Below, piece after piece: positions 37,624-47,011 of a stretch of 64,000 nucleotides of DNA. Where the stretch lies: the NCBI RefSeq assembly GCF_011383005.1, contig NZ_CP049935.1, positions 1,798,001 to 1,862,000 of the forward strand, given 5' to 3'. Under the pieces are notes generated by a model, which saw nothing but the letters and a program-made list of their open reading frames with translations, was not told the DNA's origin and did no database searches. A program made the position numbers and the translations under genes. Numbering within the stretch: the first letter of the stretch is position 1; the number at the start of each line of letters is the position of its first letter. Source of the stretch: Phycicoccus sp. HDW14. Lineage in GTDB: Bacteria; Actinomycetota; Actinomycetes; Actinomycetales; Dermatophilaceae.

Positions 37624-39644
37624 TCAGCCCAGGCCGCGCAGCGTGAGGTGCACCGCACGGGCCACCGGCCCCGCCGTCGAGCCGCCGTTGCCGCCCTGGG
37701 CGACCACCGCGGCGACGACCCAGCGCGGGCGCTGCGCCGGCGCGTAGGAGACGAACCACGACGTGTCCCGCTTCCCGACGACCTCGCCGGTTCCCGTCTT
37801 GCCGGCGATCTTCCAGTCGGCCGGCACGGACCGGAAGACGCCGGCCGCCGTCCCGGTGGTCGTCACGCCGACCAGCGCCCCGCGCAGGTACCGCAGCGTG
37901 CTCGCGGCGACGGGCACCCGTCGCGTGGGCCCGGCGGCCAGGTCGGAGCGCTGGTCGGTCCGCGGGTCGAGCAGCGCCGCCGCAACCCGAGGCGTGCGCA
38001 GGGTGCCGCCGTCGGCGATCGCGGCGTACGCGACGGCCATCTGCAGCGGTGTCGCGAGGACGTCGCCCTGGCCGATGGCGAAGTTCGCGGCGTCACCGGC
38101 CCGCAGCTGCCATCCGTGCTCGCAGTTCTCCTGCGCGACCTCCGTGAGGAAGGTCCGTCGTTCGCGGTCGGCCACCTCCGGGTAGCCCGTGCGCGCCCGG
38201 CGGCAGAGCTCGCCGCGCTGGTCCTCCCACGTCGCCTGGCGCCACGCCCGGTCGGGCACGCGGCCGGCGGACTCGTGCGGCAGGTCGATGCCGGTGCGCG
38301 AGCCGAGGCCCAGCCCCCGGGCGACGTCGACGAACGGGTCGGGCGTCGTGGGGGCGGCCGAGACCCCGCCCTCGCGCTGCCACGCCCGCTGCGCGATCGC
38401 GTAGAAGACGGTGTCGCAGGAGATCTCGACCGCCCGTCGCAGCGAGATGAGGCCGTGCGCGGTCGTCTCGTGGTTGTGGAAGTCGCGGTCGCCGATGCGG
38501 TAGACGGCCGGGCAGTCGTACCGGCCGGACAGCGAGTTGCCGGCCCGGACGGCCGCCGCGACCGAGGCGGGCTTCATCGTGCTCGCCGGCGCGAACCCGA
38601 CGTCGGTGGCCCGCGACAGCAGCGGCGTCCCCGCTCGCGGGTCGGTGAGCGCGGCGTAGTCGGCGGCCGAGATGCCGCCCGTCCACACGTTGGGGTCGTA
38701 GCCGGGGGCACTGGCCAGGGCCGCGACGGCGCCCGAGCGCGGGTCGAGGACGACGACGGCTCCGGAGTCGGCGGGCCAGCCGCGCGTGCGGGCCTTCGCC
38801 ATCTCGGTCGCGAGCGCCCGCTCGGCCGAGGCCTGGACGACGGCGTCGAGGGAGGTGACGAGGTCGCGGCCGGGCACGGGCTCGGTGCGCGAGACGACGC
38901 CCGTGACGAGGCCGCGCGCGTCGACGGCGACGACGGTGCGGCCCGGGGTCCCGCGCAGCTCGCGGTCGTACTGCTGCTCGAGCCCGGCCCGCCCGACGAG
39001 GTCGTCGGCGGCCAGCGCGGGGTCGGCGGCGAGGTCGGCGGGTGCGGCCTGCCCGAGGTAGCCGAGCACCTGGGCGGCCCCGGCACCCTCGGGCCGGGGT
39101 AGACGCGCACCGGCGCCGACTCGACGGCCACGCCGGGGAACCGGTCGGGCTGCTCGACGAGGGTCAGCGCGCGGGCGGGGTCGACGTCGGTGGCCAGCGG
39201 CACGGGGACCTGCGCCGAGCCCGACCAGCACGCCGGGGCCGCCGGGGCGCCGGGCTCGCCGCAGAGGTGGGTGCGGGCGAGCAGGTCATCAGCGTCGAGC
39301 CCGAGCACCGTTGCGACGGAACGGACCTCGTCCTCGGCTCGTGGACGGTCGTCGGCGATGACCCGCCGCTCGAGCGTGACGACCGTGCTGACCCGGTTGT
39401 CGGCGAGTACCCGTCCGGCGCGGTCGAGGATGCGTCCGCGCAGGGCCGGGACGACGAGCGTGCGGGTGTCGAGGGTCGAGGCCTCGGCGGTGAACCCGGC
39501 GGCACCGACGAGCTGCACCTGGCCGAGCCGCCCGACGAGCCCCGCGAACACGAGGACGACCGCCCCGACGAGCGCCAGCAGGCGCCCGTGGTGCGTGCCG
39601 GCGCGACAAGTCCCGGCGCCGGGCACCGTCCGACCCCGCCTCAC
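37624..39644 (-). CDS. mrdA: Penicillin-binding protein 2 (elongation transpeptidase), one frameshift
   Basis: About 673 residues. An N-terminal anchor ([20 protein letters not shown]) precedes the pedestal domain and the transpeptidase domain with SXXK ([15 protein letters not shown]), SxN-type [11 protein letters not shown] and KTG ([14 protein letters not shown]). The pedestal region is split: [10 protein letters not shown] is in one frame and [17 protein letters not shown] in the next; one base in the G run at 39096-39099 repairs it. GTG start overlaps the mreD stop. PBP2 works with RodA and MreBCD in lateral wall growth; rodA is beyond this cluster. Confidence 0.92.
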
Positions 39645-40128
39645 CCGAACCGCCGCCGCACGACGGCCCGCTCGGCACCGACGACCAGCGGCACGAGGAG
39701 GGCGGCCACCGTGGCCGTGAGGAGGCAGAGCACCCCGACCTCGGGCAGGTCGACGGGCGCCCGCACGGTCAGGGCGCGCAGCACGTCGACGCCCTCGACG
39801 AGCACCGACGCCGCGAGCGCGAGGGCCCCGACCCGGGGGCGGCCACCGGTCCCGGCACCCGGGTGCGCCCGACGAGCAGCCCGGCGGCGGCGTAGGCCAG
39901 GGCGTGCAGGCCGAGCACCTCCGCACCCGGCGGCACGAGGTCGAGGACCCAGCCACCGACGAGACCCGCGACCGCCCCGGCGACCGGCCCGCGCCAGAGC
40001 GCCCAGGCGACGACGAGCACGAGCACGAGGTCGGGCACGGGGGCGACGTGCCGGGCGCCGAGCGTGACGGCCACGACCCCCGCGACGACGAGGGCCGCCC
40101 CGCGCACCAGCGCACCGACGAGGCCCAT
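39641..40128 (-). CDS. mreD: Rod-shape determining protein MreD, one frameshift
   Basis: About 162 residues, mostly membrane helices. ALVVAGVVAVTLGARHVAPV, the GGWVLDLVPPGAEVLGLHAL segment typical of MreD and AAGLLVGRTRVPGPV are in the first frame; VGALALAASVLVEGVDVLRA to [11 protein letters not shown] is in the second. One extra base in the G run at 39835-39839 joins them. ATG start and GTG-type stop overlaps on both sides couple it to mreC and mrdA. Confidence 0.88.
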
Positions 40129-40970
40129 CAGCCGCCTCCGGTGGCGGTCGGGCGCGGGGTGCTGCGCGGACCCCCGAGGAGCACGGCGACGACGTCGAGG
40201 GTGGCGGGGTCGACCGCCGGGGTGAGCGTGCCGGTGGCCGCGAGGCGCCCCGCGGCGGGCTCGACGGAGGTCACCGTGCCGACCCGCACGCCCGCGACGA
40301 ACGGGCGGCCACCGGCGCTGCCGAGGGTGGTCACCGGGTCGCCGACGGCCATCGACCCGCGCTCGACGAGTGCGAGGGACAGGCGGCCCGGTGACGGGTC
40401 GGGCGCGCCGTCGGCCGCCGAGCCCGAGGCCTCGCCGAGCACCCCGGACGAGCCGACCCGCACCCCGACGGCGAGGTCGGGCCCGCCGAGCAGCAGCACG
40501 TCGCAGGTCCACGGCGCCACGCTGACGACCCGCCCGACGAGCCCACCGGCGGCGACGACCGTGCGGTCGACCTCGACCCCGTCGCGCGAGCCCACGTCGA
40601 GCGTGACCCGCTCCGGCCCGGCGGGTCCCGGCGCCCCCACGCCGACGACCCGGGCGAGCACGAGGGGCATCCCGTCGACGGAGGGGTCGGCGAGCAGGGT
40701 CCGGGCGTCCGCGGTCTCGGCGAGCCGGCGGTCGGCCTCGGCGACCTGCGCCGCGAGCCGGGTGTTCTCGGCCCGCAGCCGCGAGGCCTCGTCGTCCCCC
40801 GGGCCGGCGACCCGCTCGAGCGGACCGAGCCCGGCCGCGGCCAGCACCCGCACGGGGCGCAGGTCGACGGCCCCGGAGAGGTCGGCGAGCACGAGCAGAG
40901 CGGTGAGGGCGACGGCGGCCACGGCCAGCCGGCGCGGCGCGAGCCGGCGTGGCGCGAGCCGGCGCTTCAC
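40128..40970 (-). CDS. mreC: Cell shape protein MreC
   Basis: 280 residues. A single N-terminal membrane helix after a repeated basic tail (LAPRRLAPRRLA, encoded by a 15-base direct repeat), then a coiled coil (DEASRLRAENTRLAAQVAEA) and the beta-rich MreC domain with DVGSRDGVEVDRTVVAAGGL and GDPVTTLGSAGGRPF. Extracytoplasmic scaffold that binds PBP2. GTG 40970 overlaps the mreB stop. Confidence 0.93.
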   Translation of the reverse strand: MKRRLAPRRLAPRRLAVAAVALTALLVLADLSGAVDLRPVRVLAAAGLGPLERVAGPGDDEASRLRAENTRLAAQVAEADRRLAETADARTLLADPSVDGMPLVLARVVGVGAPGPAGPERVTLDVGSRDGVEVDRTVVAAGGLVGRVVSVAPWTCDVLLLGGPDLAVGVRVGSSGVLGEASGSAADGAPDPSPGRLSLALVERGSMAVGDPVTTLGSAGGRPFVAGVRVGTVTSVEPAAGRLAATGTLTPAVDPATLDVVAVLLGGPRSTPRPTATGGG

Positions 40971-42001
40971 GGCCGCCGGGTGTCGACGAGGACGCGCTCG
41001 AGGGTGCCGAACTCCTCGACGCAGCGGCCGGCCCCGCGGGCGACGGCACGCAACGGGTCCTCGGCGGCCCGCACCGGGACGCCGAGCTCGTGGGAGAGGC
41101 GCTCGTCGAGGCCGCGCAGCAGTGCCCCGCCGCCGGTCAGCGCGATGCCGCGGTCGACGACGTCGCCGGCGAGCTCGGGCGGGCAGACGTCGAGGACGGT
41201 GCGGACCAGCTCGACGACCTGCGCCACGGGCGTCTCGATGGCCCGCCGCACCTCGGCCGACCCGATGGTCACGGTCTTCGGCAGGCCGGTCACGAGGTCG
41301 CGCCCGCGAACCCGCTCGGAGAGCTCCTCGCGCAGCGGGAAGGCCGAGCCCGCCCCGATCTTCAGCTGCTCGGCGCTGGACTCCCCGAGGAGCAGCGAGT
41401 ACTCGGACTTCACGTGCGCCACGATCGCCTCGTCGATCTCGTCGCCGCCGATCCGCACGGTGCGCGAGGTGACGATGCCGCCGAGACTGATCACCCCGAC
41501 GTCCGTCGTGCCCCCGCCGACGTCGACGACCATCGAGGCGCGGGTCTCGTCCACCGGCAGGCCGGCCCCGATGGCGGCGGCCATCGTCTCCTCGATGACG
41601 AAGACCCGGCGCGCGCCGGAGCGCAGGGTGGCGTCCTCGAGGGCCCGGCGCTCGACGCTCGTGATGTCGCTCGGGACGCAGACGACGACGCGCGGGCGGA
41701 CCAGCCGGGAGGGGGCGACCTGGTCGACGAACCAGCGGATCATCCGCTCGGTGACGTCGGCGTCGGAGATGACGCCGTCGCGCAGCGGGCGCACCGCGGT
41801 GACGGTCTCGGGGGTGCGGCCGAGCATGTCCTTGGCGCGCCGGCCGGCCGCGACGAGCTGGCCGGTGCCGGCCCGCACGGCGACGACCGACGGCTCGTCG
41901 AGGACCACCCCGCGACCGCGCTCGTAGACGACGGTGTTCGCGGTGCCGAGGTCGATCGCGAGGTCCCTCCCCCGGACCCAGCCCGCCGACCACCCAGTCA
42001 T
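40967..42001 (-). CDS. mreB: Rod-shape actin homolog MreB
   Basis: 344 residues. Actin-fold ATPase: phosphate 1 loop DLAIDLGTANTVVYERG; phosphate 2 VVDVGGGTTDVGVISLGGI; adenosine loop ALTGGGALLRGLDERL; VIEETMAAAIGAGL also matches. Forms membrane-associated filaments that guide wall synthesis. ATG 42001 is the family-type start. Same order, mreB-mreC-mreD-mrdA, as in many Actinomycetota. Start gene of the four-gene operon. Confidence 0.96.
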   Translation of the reverse strand: MTGWSAGWVRGRDLAIDLGTANTVVYERGRGVVLDEPSVVAVRAGTGQLVAAGRRAKDMLGRTPETVTAVRPLRDGVISDADVTERMIRWFVDQVAPSRLVRPRVVVCVPSDITSVERRALEDATLRSGARRVFVIEETMAAAIGAGLPVDETRASMVVDVGGGTTDVGVISLGGIVTSRTVRIGGDEIDEAIVAHVKSEYSLLLGESSAEQLKIGAGSAFPLREELSERVRGRDLVTGLPKTVTIGSAEVRRAIETPVAQVVELVRTVLDVCPPELAGDVVDRGIALTGGGALLRGLDERLSHELGVPVRAAEDPLRAVARGAGRCVEEFGTLERVLVDTRRP

Positions 42002-42095
42002 GCCGAGCAGGCTAGGTCGGCGTCGGGACGGGTCGGTGACGCAACGCCGGTGACGGCGGGGGCGCCACGGCATCCGCGTGGCTGGTGTGACTCAC

Positions 42096-42112
42096 GGGGC
42101 TGATGAGGCCCC
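42096..42112 (-). terminator. Possible terminator after ndk
   Basis: GGGGC and GCCCC arms around a seven-base loop, about 40 bp beyond the ndk stop; a second GC-only palindrome at 42126-42140 is closer. Both are short, so the exact site is uncertain. Confidence 0.35.
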
Positions 42113-42150
42113 TGCGCCCCTCGCGCGCGCGGTCCGCGCGGCCGAGGGAC

Positions 42151-42573
42151 TCAGAGCTCGGGGAACCAGATGCCGATCTCGCGGGCGGCCGACTCCGGGG
42201 AGTCCGAGCCGTGGACGATGTTCTCCTGGACCTTCTTGCCCCAGTCCCGGCCGAGGTCGCCGCGGATGGTGCCGGGCAGCGCCTTCGTGGGGTCGGTGGC
42301 GCCGGCGAGGGCCCGGAAGCCCTCGATGCACCGCTCGCCCTCGATGACGACCGCGGTCACGGGGCCGCTGGACATGAACTCGCAGAGGGGCTCGAAGAAC
42401 GGCTTGCCGACGTGCTCCTCGTAGTGCACGTGGAGGCGGTCGAGGTCGGGCGTCAGCACCTGGAGGGCGACGAGGGTGTACCCCTTGGCCTCGATGCGGC
42501 GCAGCACCTCACCGGTGAGGCCGCGGGCGAAGCCGTCGGGCTTGACGAGGACGAGCGAGCGTTCTGTTGTCAC
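42151..42573 (-). CDS. ndk: Nucleoside diphosphate kinase
   Basis: 140 residues. Transfers the terminal phosphate of ATP to NDPs. The phospho-His is in ENIVHGSDSPESAAREIGIW; VKPDGFARGLTGEVLRRIEA and FFEPLCEFMSSGPVTAVVIE are also NDK signatures. GTG start, ten bases after the DUF4233 stop, so it follows that gene in one transcript; this adjacency is conserved in actinomycetes. Confidence 0.97.
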   Translation of the reverse strand: MTTERSLVLVKPDGFARGLTGEVLRRIEAKGYTLVALQVLTPDLDRLHVHYEEHVGKPFFEPLCEFMSSGPVTAVVIEGERCIEGFRALAGATDPTKALPGTIRGDLGRDWGKKVQENIVHGSDSPESAAREIGIWFPEL

Positions 42574-42583
42574 AACGCCCAGC

Positions 42584-42979
42584 CTAGTCCGCGGCCGGTG
42601 CCGCCTCGGACGCGCGTCGGGCGTCGAGCGCGTCGACCTTGGTGCCCTGCACGAGCAGCAGCACCCAGAGCCCGGTGAAGACGACCGCGACCCCGACCAT
42701 CGCCGGGACGAGGACCGCGCTCGCCCACGTGAGCACCTGCACGAGCCAGCCGAGCGGGAGGCCCAGCGGCCCGCGCATCAGCCCGGCGGCCACCACGGCG
42801 AGCACCGCCAGCCCGAGGCCGACCCAGAGCAGGCGCCCGCCGTCGGAGCGTCCGTCGGCGATGGCCAGGGCCCGCACGACGAGGGCGAAGAAGGACAGGA
42901 CGACGGCCTGCCCGACGAGGGCCACCGCGAGCAGCCGGAAGGTGAACTTGCCCTGCGTGCCGACCAGCGGCAGCCTCAC
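42584..42979 (-). CDS. DUF4233 membrane protein
   Basis: 131 residues with four membrane helices (LLAVALVGQAVVLSFFALVV, a second with LLWVGLGLAVLAVVAAGLM, PLGWLVQVLTWASAVLVPAM and VAVVFTGLWVLLLVQGTKVD). DUF4233 genes usually lie between folC and ndk in actinomycetes. Here ndk follows, but folC has been displaced to 47-48.4 kb. GTG 42979 overlaps the upstream stop. Confidence 0.87.
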   Translation of the reverse strand: MRLPLVGTQGKFTFRLLAVALVGQAVVLSFFALVVRALAIADGRSDGGRLLWVGLGLAVLAVVAAGLMRGPLGLPLGWLVQVLTWASAVLVPAMVGVAVVFTGLWVLLLVQGTKVDALDARRASEAAPAAD

Positions 42980-43263
42980 CGGGCGCCCCCGCCGTGCTTC
43001 CACCGGTAGGTCTCGACGGCGGTCTTCGACTCCTTGAGCCCGGCCCCCGTGGCCTCGCGGTAGAGCTTGACCGCCCCGATGAGCTGGTCCTGCGCGAGCT
43101 GGACGTCGATGGCCTGGCGCGCCCGCTCGGGCAGCTCCTCGACCGGCATGAAGCTGACGTGCGAGCCCAGCGAGGGTCCGGAACCCGCGCGGACGGCCCG
43201 GACGACGAACCACACGGCCACCACCACGGCGACGAGGAGGACGACCTTGAACAGGGGGCTCAT
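42976..43263 (-). CDS. Membrane-anchored L7/L12 C-terminal domain-like protein
   Basis: 95 residues. An N-terminal membrane helix (LFKVVLLVAVVVAVWFVVRA) and a spacer are followed by LIGAVKLYREATGAGLKESK, which matches helix one and the conserved GLKEAK turn of the ribosomal stalk protein L7/L12. It is not a ribosomal gene by context. The role is unknown; it may present a stalk-like surface at the membrane. Four-base overlap with the DUF4233 gene. Confidence 0.75.
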   Translation of the reverse strand: MSPLFKVVLLVAVVVAVWFVVRAVRAGSGPSLGSHVSFMPVEELPERARQAIDVQLAQDQLIGAVKLYREATGAGLKESKTAVETYRWKHGGGAR

Positions 43264-43431
43264 GGACCCAGCGTAGGTGCGCGGCGGCACCGGACCCGCC
43301 GCACCCTGCGCGGTGATGTCCGACCGTGTCCTTGCCGGCGCCGTCGCGCGGGCGACCCCTGACATCCGTCACGACGCCTTCGTGACCGGCGTCGGGGGCG
43401 CGGGATCGGGTTCGGCGACACCGTGGATGTC

Positions 43432-44318
43432 ATGAACGCGATCACCCTCCGCTCCGTGACCAAGCACTTCGGCGACGTCCAGGCCGTCCGTGGCATCGAC
43501 CTCACGGTCCGCCGCGGCGAGGTCCTGGCCTTCCTCGGGCCGAACGGCGCCGGCAAGACCACGACCATCGACATGGTCCTCGGCCTGACGACGCCGACCG
43601 ACGGTGACGTCTCCGTCCTCGACCTGCACCCGCGCGAGGCGGTCGAGCGCGGCCTCGTCTCGGCCGTGCTCCAGAGCGGCGGGCTGCTCAAGGACATGAC
43701 CGTCCGCGAGAGCGTCGAGTACACCGCCGCCCTCTTCCCGGCGACCCGCCCGGTCGACGAGGTGCTCGCCGCCGCCGGCCTCACCGACCTGCAGGACCGC
43801 CGCCTCGGCGCCTGCTCGGGGGCGAGCAGCAGCGCACCCGCTTCGCGATGGCGCTCGTGCCCGACCCCGAGCTGCTCATCCTCGACGAGCCGACGACGGG
43901 CATGGACGTCTCGGCCCGCCGCGCCTTCTGGAGCGCCATCCGCGCCGACGCCGAGCAGGGCCGCACCGTCGTCTTCGCGACGCACTACCTCGAGGAGGCC
44001 GAGACCTACGCCGACCGCGTCGTCGTGGTCCGCGAGGGCCTCGTCGTCGCCGACGGCACGCCCGCCGAGCTCGGGGCGCTGACCTCCGGACGCACCGTCG
44101 CCGTCACGCTCGAGCGAGCCGACGTCACCGCCCTCGAGGCCCTCCCCGGCGTGACCTCGGTCGAGGTGTCCGGTTCCCGGGTCCACGTCGTGACGACCGA
44201 CAGCGACGCCGTCGCCCGCCACCTGCTCACCCACACCGCCGCCCGCGACCTCGAGGTCGCCGGGCGCAGCCTCGAGGACGCCTTCGTCGCCCTCACCACC
44301 GACACCACGTCGGCGTGA
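43432..44318 (+). CDS. ABC exporter ATP-binding protein (DrrA-like), one frameshift
   Basis: About 296 residues. Walker A FLGPNGAGKTTTIDMVLGLT; the signature CSGGEQQRTRFAMAL exists only after adding one base in the G run at 43818-43822; Walker B PELLILDEPTTGMDVSARRA, H-loop FATHYLEEAETYADRV, and the C-terminal DrrA-type domain ending LEDAFVALTTD. ATG 43432 (GTG 43423 possible). Partner of the ABC-2 permease that follows. Likely exports a drug or lipid. Confidence 0.9.
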
Positions 44319-44368
44319 CCGCCGCCGACCACCCGACCCCACGACCACCCGACACCAGGAGACCGACG

Positions 44369-45190
44369 ATGACGTCCTCCCCCGCCGAGCTCGACCGCCG
44401 GCCCGCCACCCGCTCACCGCTGCTCAACCCGACGATCCTGCGCATCGAGATGCGCCGCCTGATGCGCAACCGGCGCACGCTGGTCTTCACCTTCGTCTTC
44501 CCCGCCGTGATGCTCGTGTTCATCGGCAGCCAGATCACCGGCTCCGACGACTCGATGGGCCCGCACGCCGTGGCCAACGTCGGCGCGTACGTCATGGCGA
44601 GCATGGCCGTCTACGGGGCGGTCATGGCCACCACCTCGGCGGGGGCCTCGGTGTCCATCGAGCGCGCGGCGGGGTGGAGCCGGCAGCTGCGCCTCACCCC
44701 GATGCGTCCGCTCTCCCACGTCCTCGTGAAGATGCTCGTCGCCGTCGTCCTCGGGGCCGCCGCGTGCCTCGTGACCTTCGTCGTCGGGCGCGTCTCGGGC
44801 ACCGCGCACATCGCGTCGATGGCGCCCTGGTGGCAGATGGCCCTGGTCATCGTCGTCGGGTCGCTGACCTTCGCGGCGTTCGGCCTCTTCATGGGCTACC
44901 TCCTCCCGAGCGAGAACGCGATGCAGTTCCTCGGCCCGCTGCTGGCCATCCTCGCGATCTTCGGCGGCCTCTTCTCCGGCCCGCTGCCCACCGACTCGCT
45001 CTACGGTCGGATCGCGCAGTTCACCCCGATCTACGGCCTGAGCCAGATGGCGCACTGGCCGCTGACCCTGACCACCGAGGGCACGCACGACGCCTTCGAA
45101 CCGGGCTGGATCGCCAACCTCGTCGTGTGGGGCGTCCTCTTCGCCCTCGGTGCCGTGTGGCGGTTCCGCCGCGACACCCAGCGGGTCTGA
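44369..45190 (+). CDS. ABC-2 type permease (DrrB-like)
   Basis: 273 residues, six membrane helices. IEMRRLMRNRRTLVFTFVFP, the central LTPMRPLSHVLVKMLVAVVL and IAQFTPIYGLSQMAHWPLTL near the last helices are typical of ABC-2 permeases next to LuxR-type two-component genes. ATG follows AGGAGA at nine bases. Together with the upstream ATPase and the downstream kinase/regulator it forms a self-controlled export unit of the kind that senses membrane or antibiotic stress. Confidence 0.92.
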   Translation: MTSSPAELDRRPATRSPLLNPTILRIEMRRLMRNRRTLVFTFVFPAVMLVFIGSQITGSDDSMGPHAVANVGAYVMASMAVYGAVMATTSAGASVSIERAAGWSRQLRLTPMRPLSHVLVKMLVAVVLGAAACLVTFVVGRVSGTAHIASMAPWWQMALVIVVGSLTFAAFGLFMGYLLPSENAMQFLGPLLAILAIFGGLFSGPLPTDSLYGRIAQFTPIYGLSQMAHWPLTLTTEGTHDAFEPGWIANLVVWGVLFALGAVWRFRRDTQRV

Positions 45191-45196
45191 CACGCT

Positions 45197-46379
45197 GTGG
45201 AGGTGGGCGAGCGCACGCGCGAGGGCGGCTGGGGCGAGGACGGTCTCGTCGCACCCGTCGGCCCGACCGGCCGGACCGCCGGTCGGGTCATCGCGCTGAT
45301 CTGGCTCTTCTACCTGGCCGACCCGTTCGTCGCCGCCTGGCAGGAGCCGAACCGCCTGCGCGGCGGCCTGGGAGTGGTGTCCCTCGTGGTGTTCGCCGGC
45401 CTCTACGCGTGGCACTTCCTCATCACCCCGCTGCCGTCGCTCGGACGCACCGGCTTCCGCCCCTCCCCGGGACCTCAGTGGCCGGGCATGCTCCGGTACG
45501 CGGGGCTCGCCGTGTGCGCCGCGACCGCGACCGTCCTCGTGGGGCGGTCGGCCGCCGCCACGTGGGTCTTCCTCGCGATCTCGGGCATCTGGGCGCTCAC
45601 CGGCTGGTGGCCCTTCGTCGCCGCCGTCGCCCTCGGCGGCGGCTACGAGCTGGCGGCCTACCGGCTCGACTCCTGGGACCGCGACAGCAGCCTGGTCTTC
45701 GGGCTCGCGGTCGCCGTCATCGCGGTGACGAGCATGACCATCGCGGTCGGCCGCTCGCGCGACCTGGCCGTCGCCCAGCGCGAGAACGCCCGGCTGGCCG
45801 TCGAGGAGGAGCGCAACCGGGTGGCCCGCGACCTGCACGACATCCTCGGCCACTCGCTGACCGTCATCCGGATCAAGGCCGAGCTCGCCGCCCGTCTCGT
45901 CGAGCTCGACCCCGTGCGGGCGCGCGAGGAGGTCGAGGCCGTCGAGGGGCTGGCCCGCGAGGCGCTCGCCGACGTGCGCGGGCGGTCGAAGGGTTCCGTG
46001 AGATCTCGCTGGCCGGCGAGATCGCGAGGGCCCGGGCCGCCCTGGAGTCGGCGGGCATCGAGTCCGACCTCCCGCGCGTCGTCGACGGCATCGCCCCCGA
46101 CCTGCGCGAGCTCTACGCCTGGACCGTGCGCGAGGGGGTCACCAACGTCATCCGGCACAGCGGCGCGAGCACGTGCACGGTGACCATCGACGGGGCCGGC
46201 CTGCGGCTCGCCGACGACGGTCGGGTGCCGACCCTCGGCCCGGCGGGACGCGCCGCGGGCCACGGCCTCACCGGGCTCGCCGAGCGGGCGCGCGACGCCG
46301 GCGCGACCCTCACGGCCCGCCGGCTCGACCCGCGGGGGTTCGAGATCCGCGTCTCCCCACCGCCGCCGGACCCGACTGA
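45197..46379 (+). CDS. DesK-type sensor histidine kinase, two frame breaks
   Basis: About 394 residues. Five or six membrane helices (residues 30-180) lead to a HisKA_3 domain with the phospho-His in NRVARDLHDILGHSLTVIRI and an HATPase domain with WTVREGVTNVIRHSGAS and AGHGLTGLAERARDAGATL. The frame changes at 45980-45982 (giving DVRGAVEGFREISL) and again at 46371-46373, where the natural end PPDPD overlaps the regulator start (TGATG). Each needs one base in a G/C run. It phosphorylates the LuxR-type regulator that follows. Confidence 0.88.
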
Positions 46380-46990
46380 TGACCCCCATCCGCGTCGTCC
46401 TCGCCGACGACCAGGCCCTCGTCCGGGGTGGGCTCGCCGCGCTGCTCGACCTCGAGCCCGACCTCGAGGTCGTCGGGCAGGCCGAGGACGGCGACTCGGT
46501 GCTGCGGCTCGTCGCCGAGACCGAGCCCGACGTCGTGCTCATGGACGTCGAGATGCCGGGGACCGACGGCATCGAGGCGACGGCCCGGGTCCGCGAGCAG
46601 CACCCCGGGGTGCGGGTGCTCGTCGTCACGACGTTCGGCCGGCCGGGCTACCTGCGGCGCGCGATGCAGGCCGGGGCCTCGGGCTTCGTCGTCAAGGACA
46701 CCCCGGCACACGCCCTCGCCGACGCCGTGCGCCGGGTGCACGCGGGGCTGCGGGTCGTCGACGCGGCGCTGGCCGCCGACTCGCTCGTCCTCGGCGACTC
46801 GCCACTCACGCCGCGCGAGACCGAGGTCCTGCGGGCCGCGGAGTCCGGGGCCACGGTGGCCCAGCTGGCCCGCACCCTGCACCTGTCGGAGGGGACGGTG
46901 CGCAACCACCTCAGCGCGGCCATCGGGAAGACGACGGCCCGCAACCGCGCTGACGCGGTGCGCGTGGCCCGGGACGCCGGCTGGCTCTGA
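46379..46990 (+). CDS. NarL/LuxR-type response regulator
   Basis: 203 residues. Receiver domain: RVVLADDQALVRGGLAALLD, phospho-acceptor in PDVVLMDVEMPGTDGIEATA, and the Lys in GFVVKDTPAH. C-terminal LuxR HTH: LTPRETEVLRAAESGATVAQ, LHLSEGTVRNHLSAAIGK. Probably controls the DrrAB-like exporter upstream in response to a membrane signal, as DesKR-like systems do. Confidence 0.95.
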   Translation: MTPIRVVLADDQALVRGGLAALLDLEPDLEVVGQAEDGDSVLRLVAETEPDVVLMDVEMPGTDGIEATARVREQHPGVRVLVVTTFGRPGYLRRAMQAGASGFVVKDTPAHALADAVRRVHAGLRVVDAALAADSLVLGDSPLTPRETEVLRAAESGATVAQLARTLHLSEGTVRNHLSAAIGKTTARNRADAVRVARDAGWL

Positions 46991-47011
46991 CCCGTTGCGC
47001 CGCAGCCCGAC

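Noticed and set aside
40920-40960. Direct repeat at the start of mreC as a mobile or regulatory repeat
   Set aside because: It is only a short in-frame coding duplication (LAPRRLAPRR) in the basic N-terminal tail.
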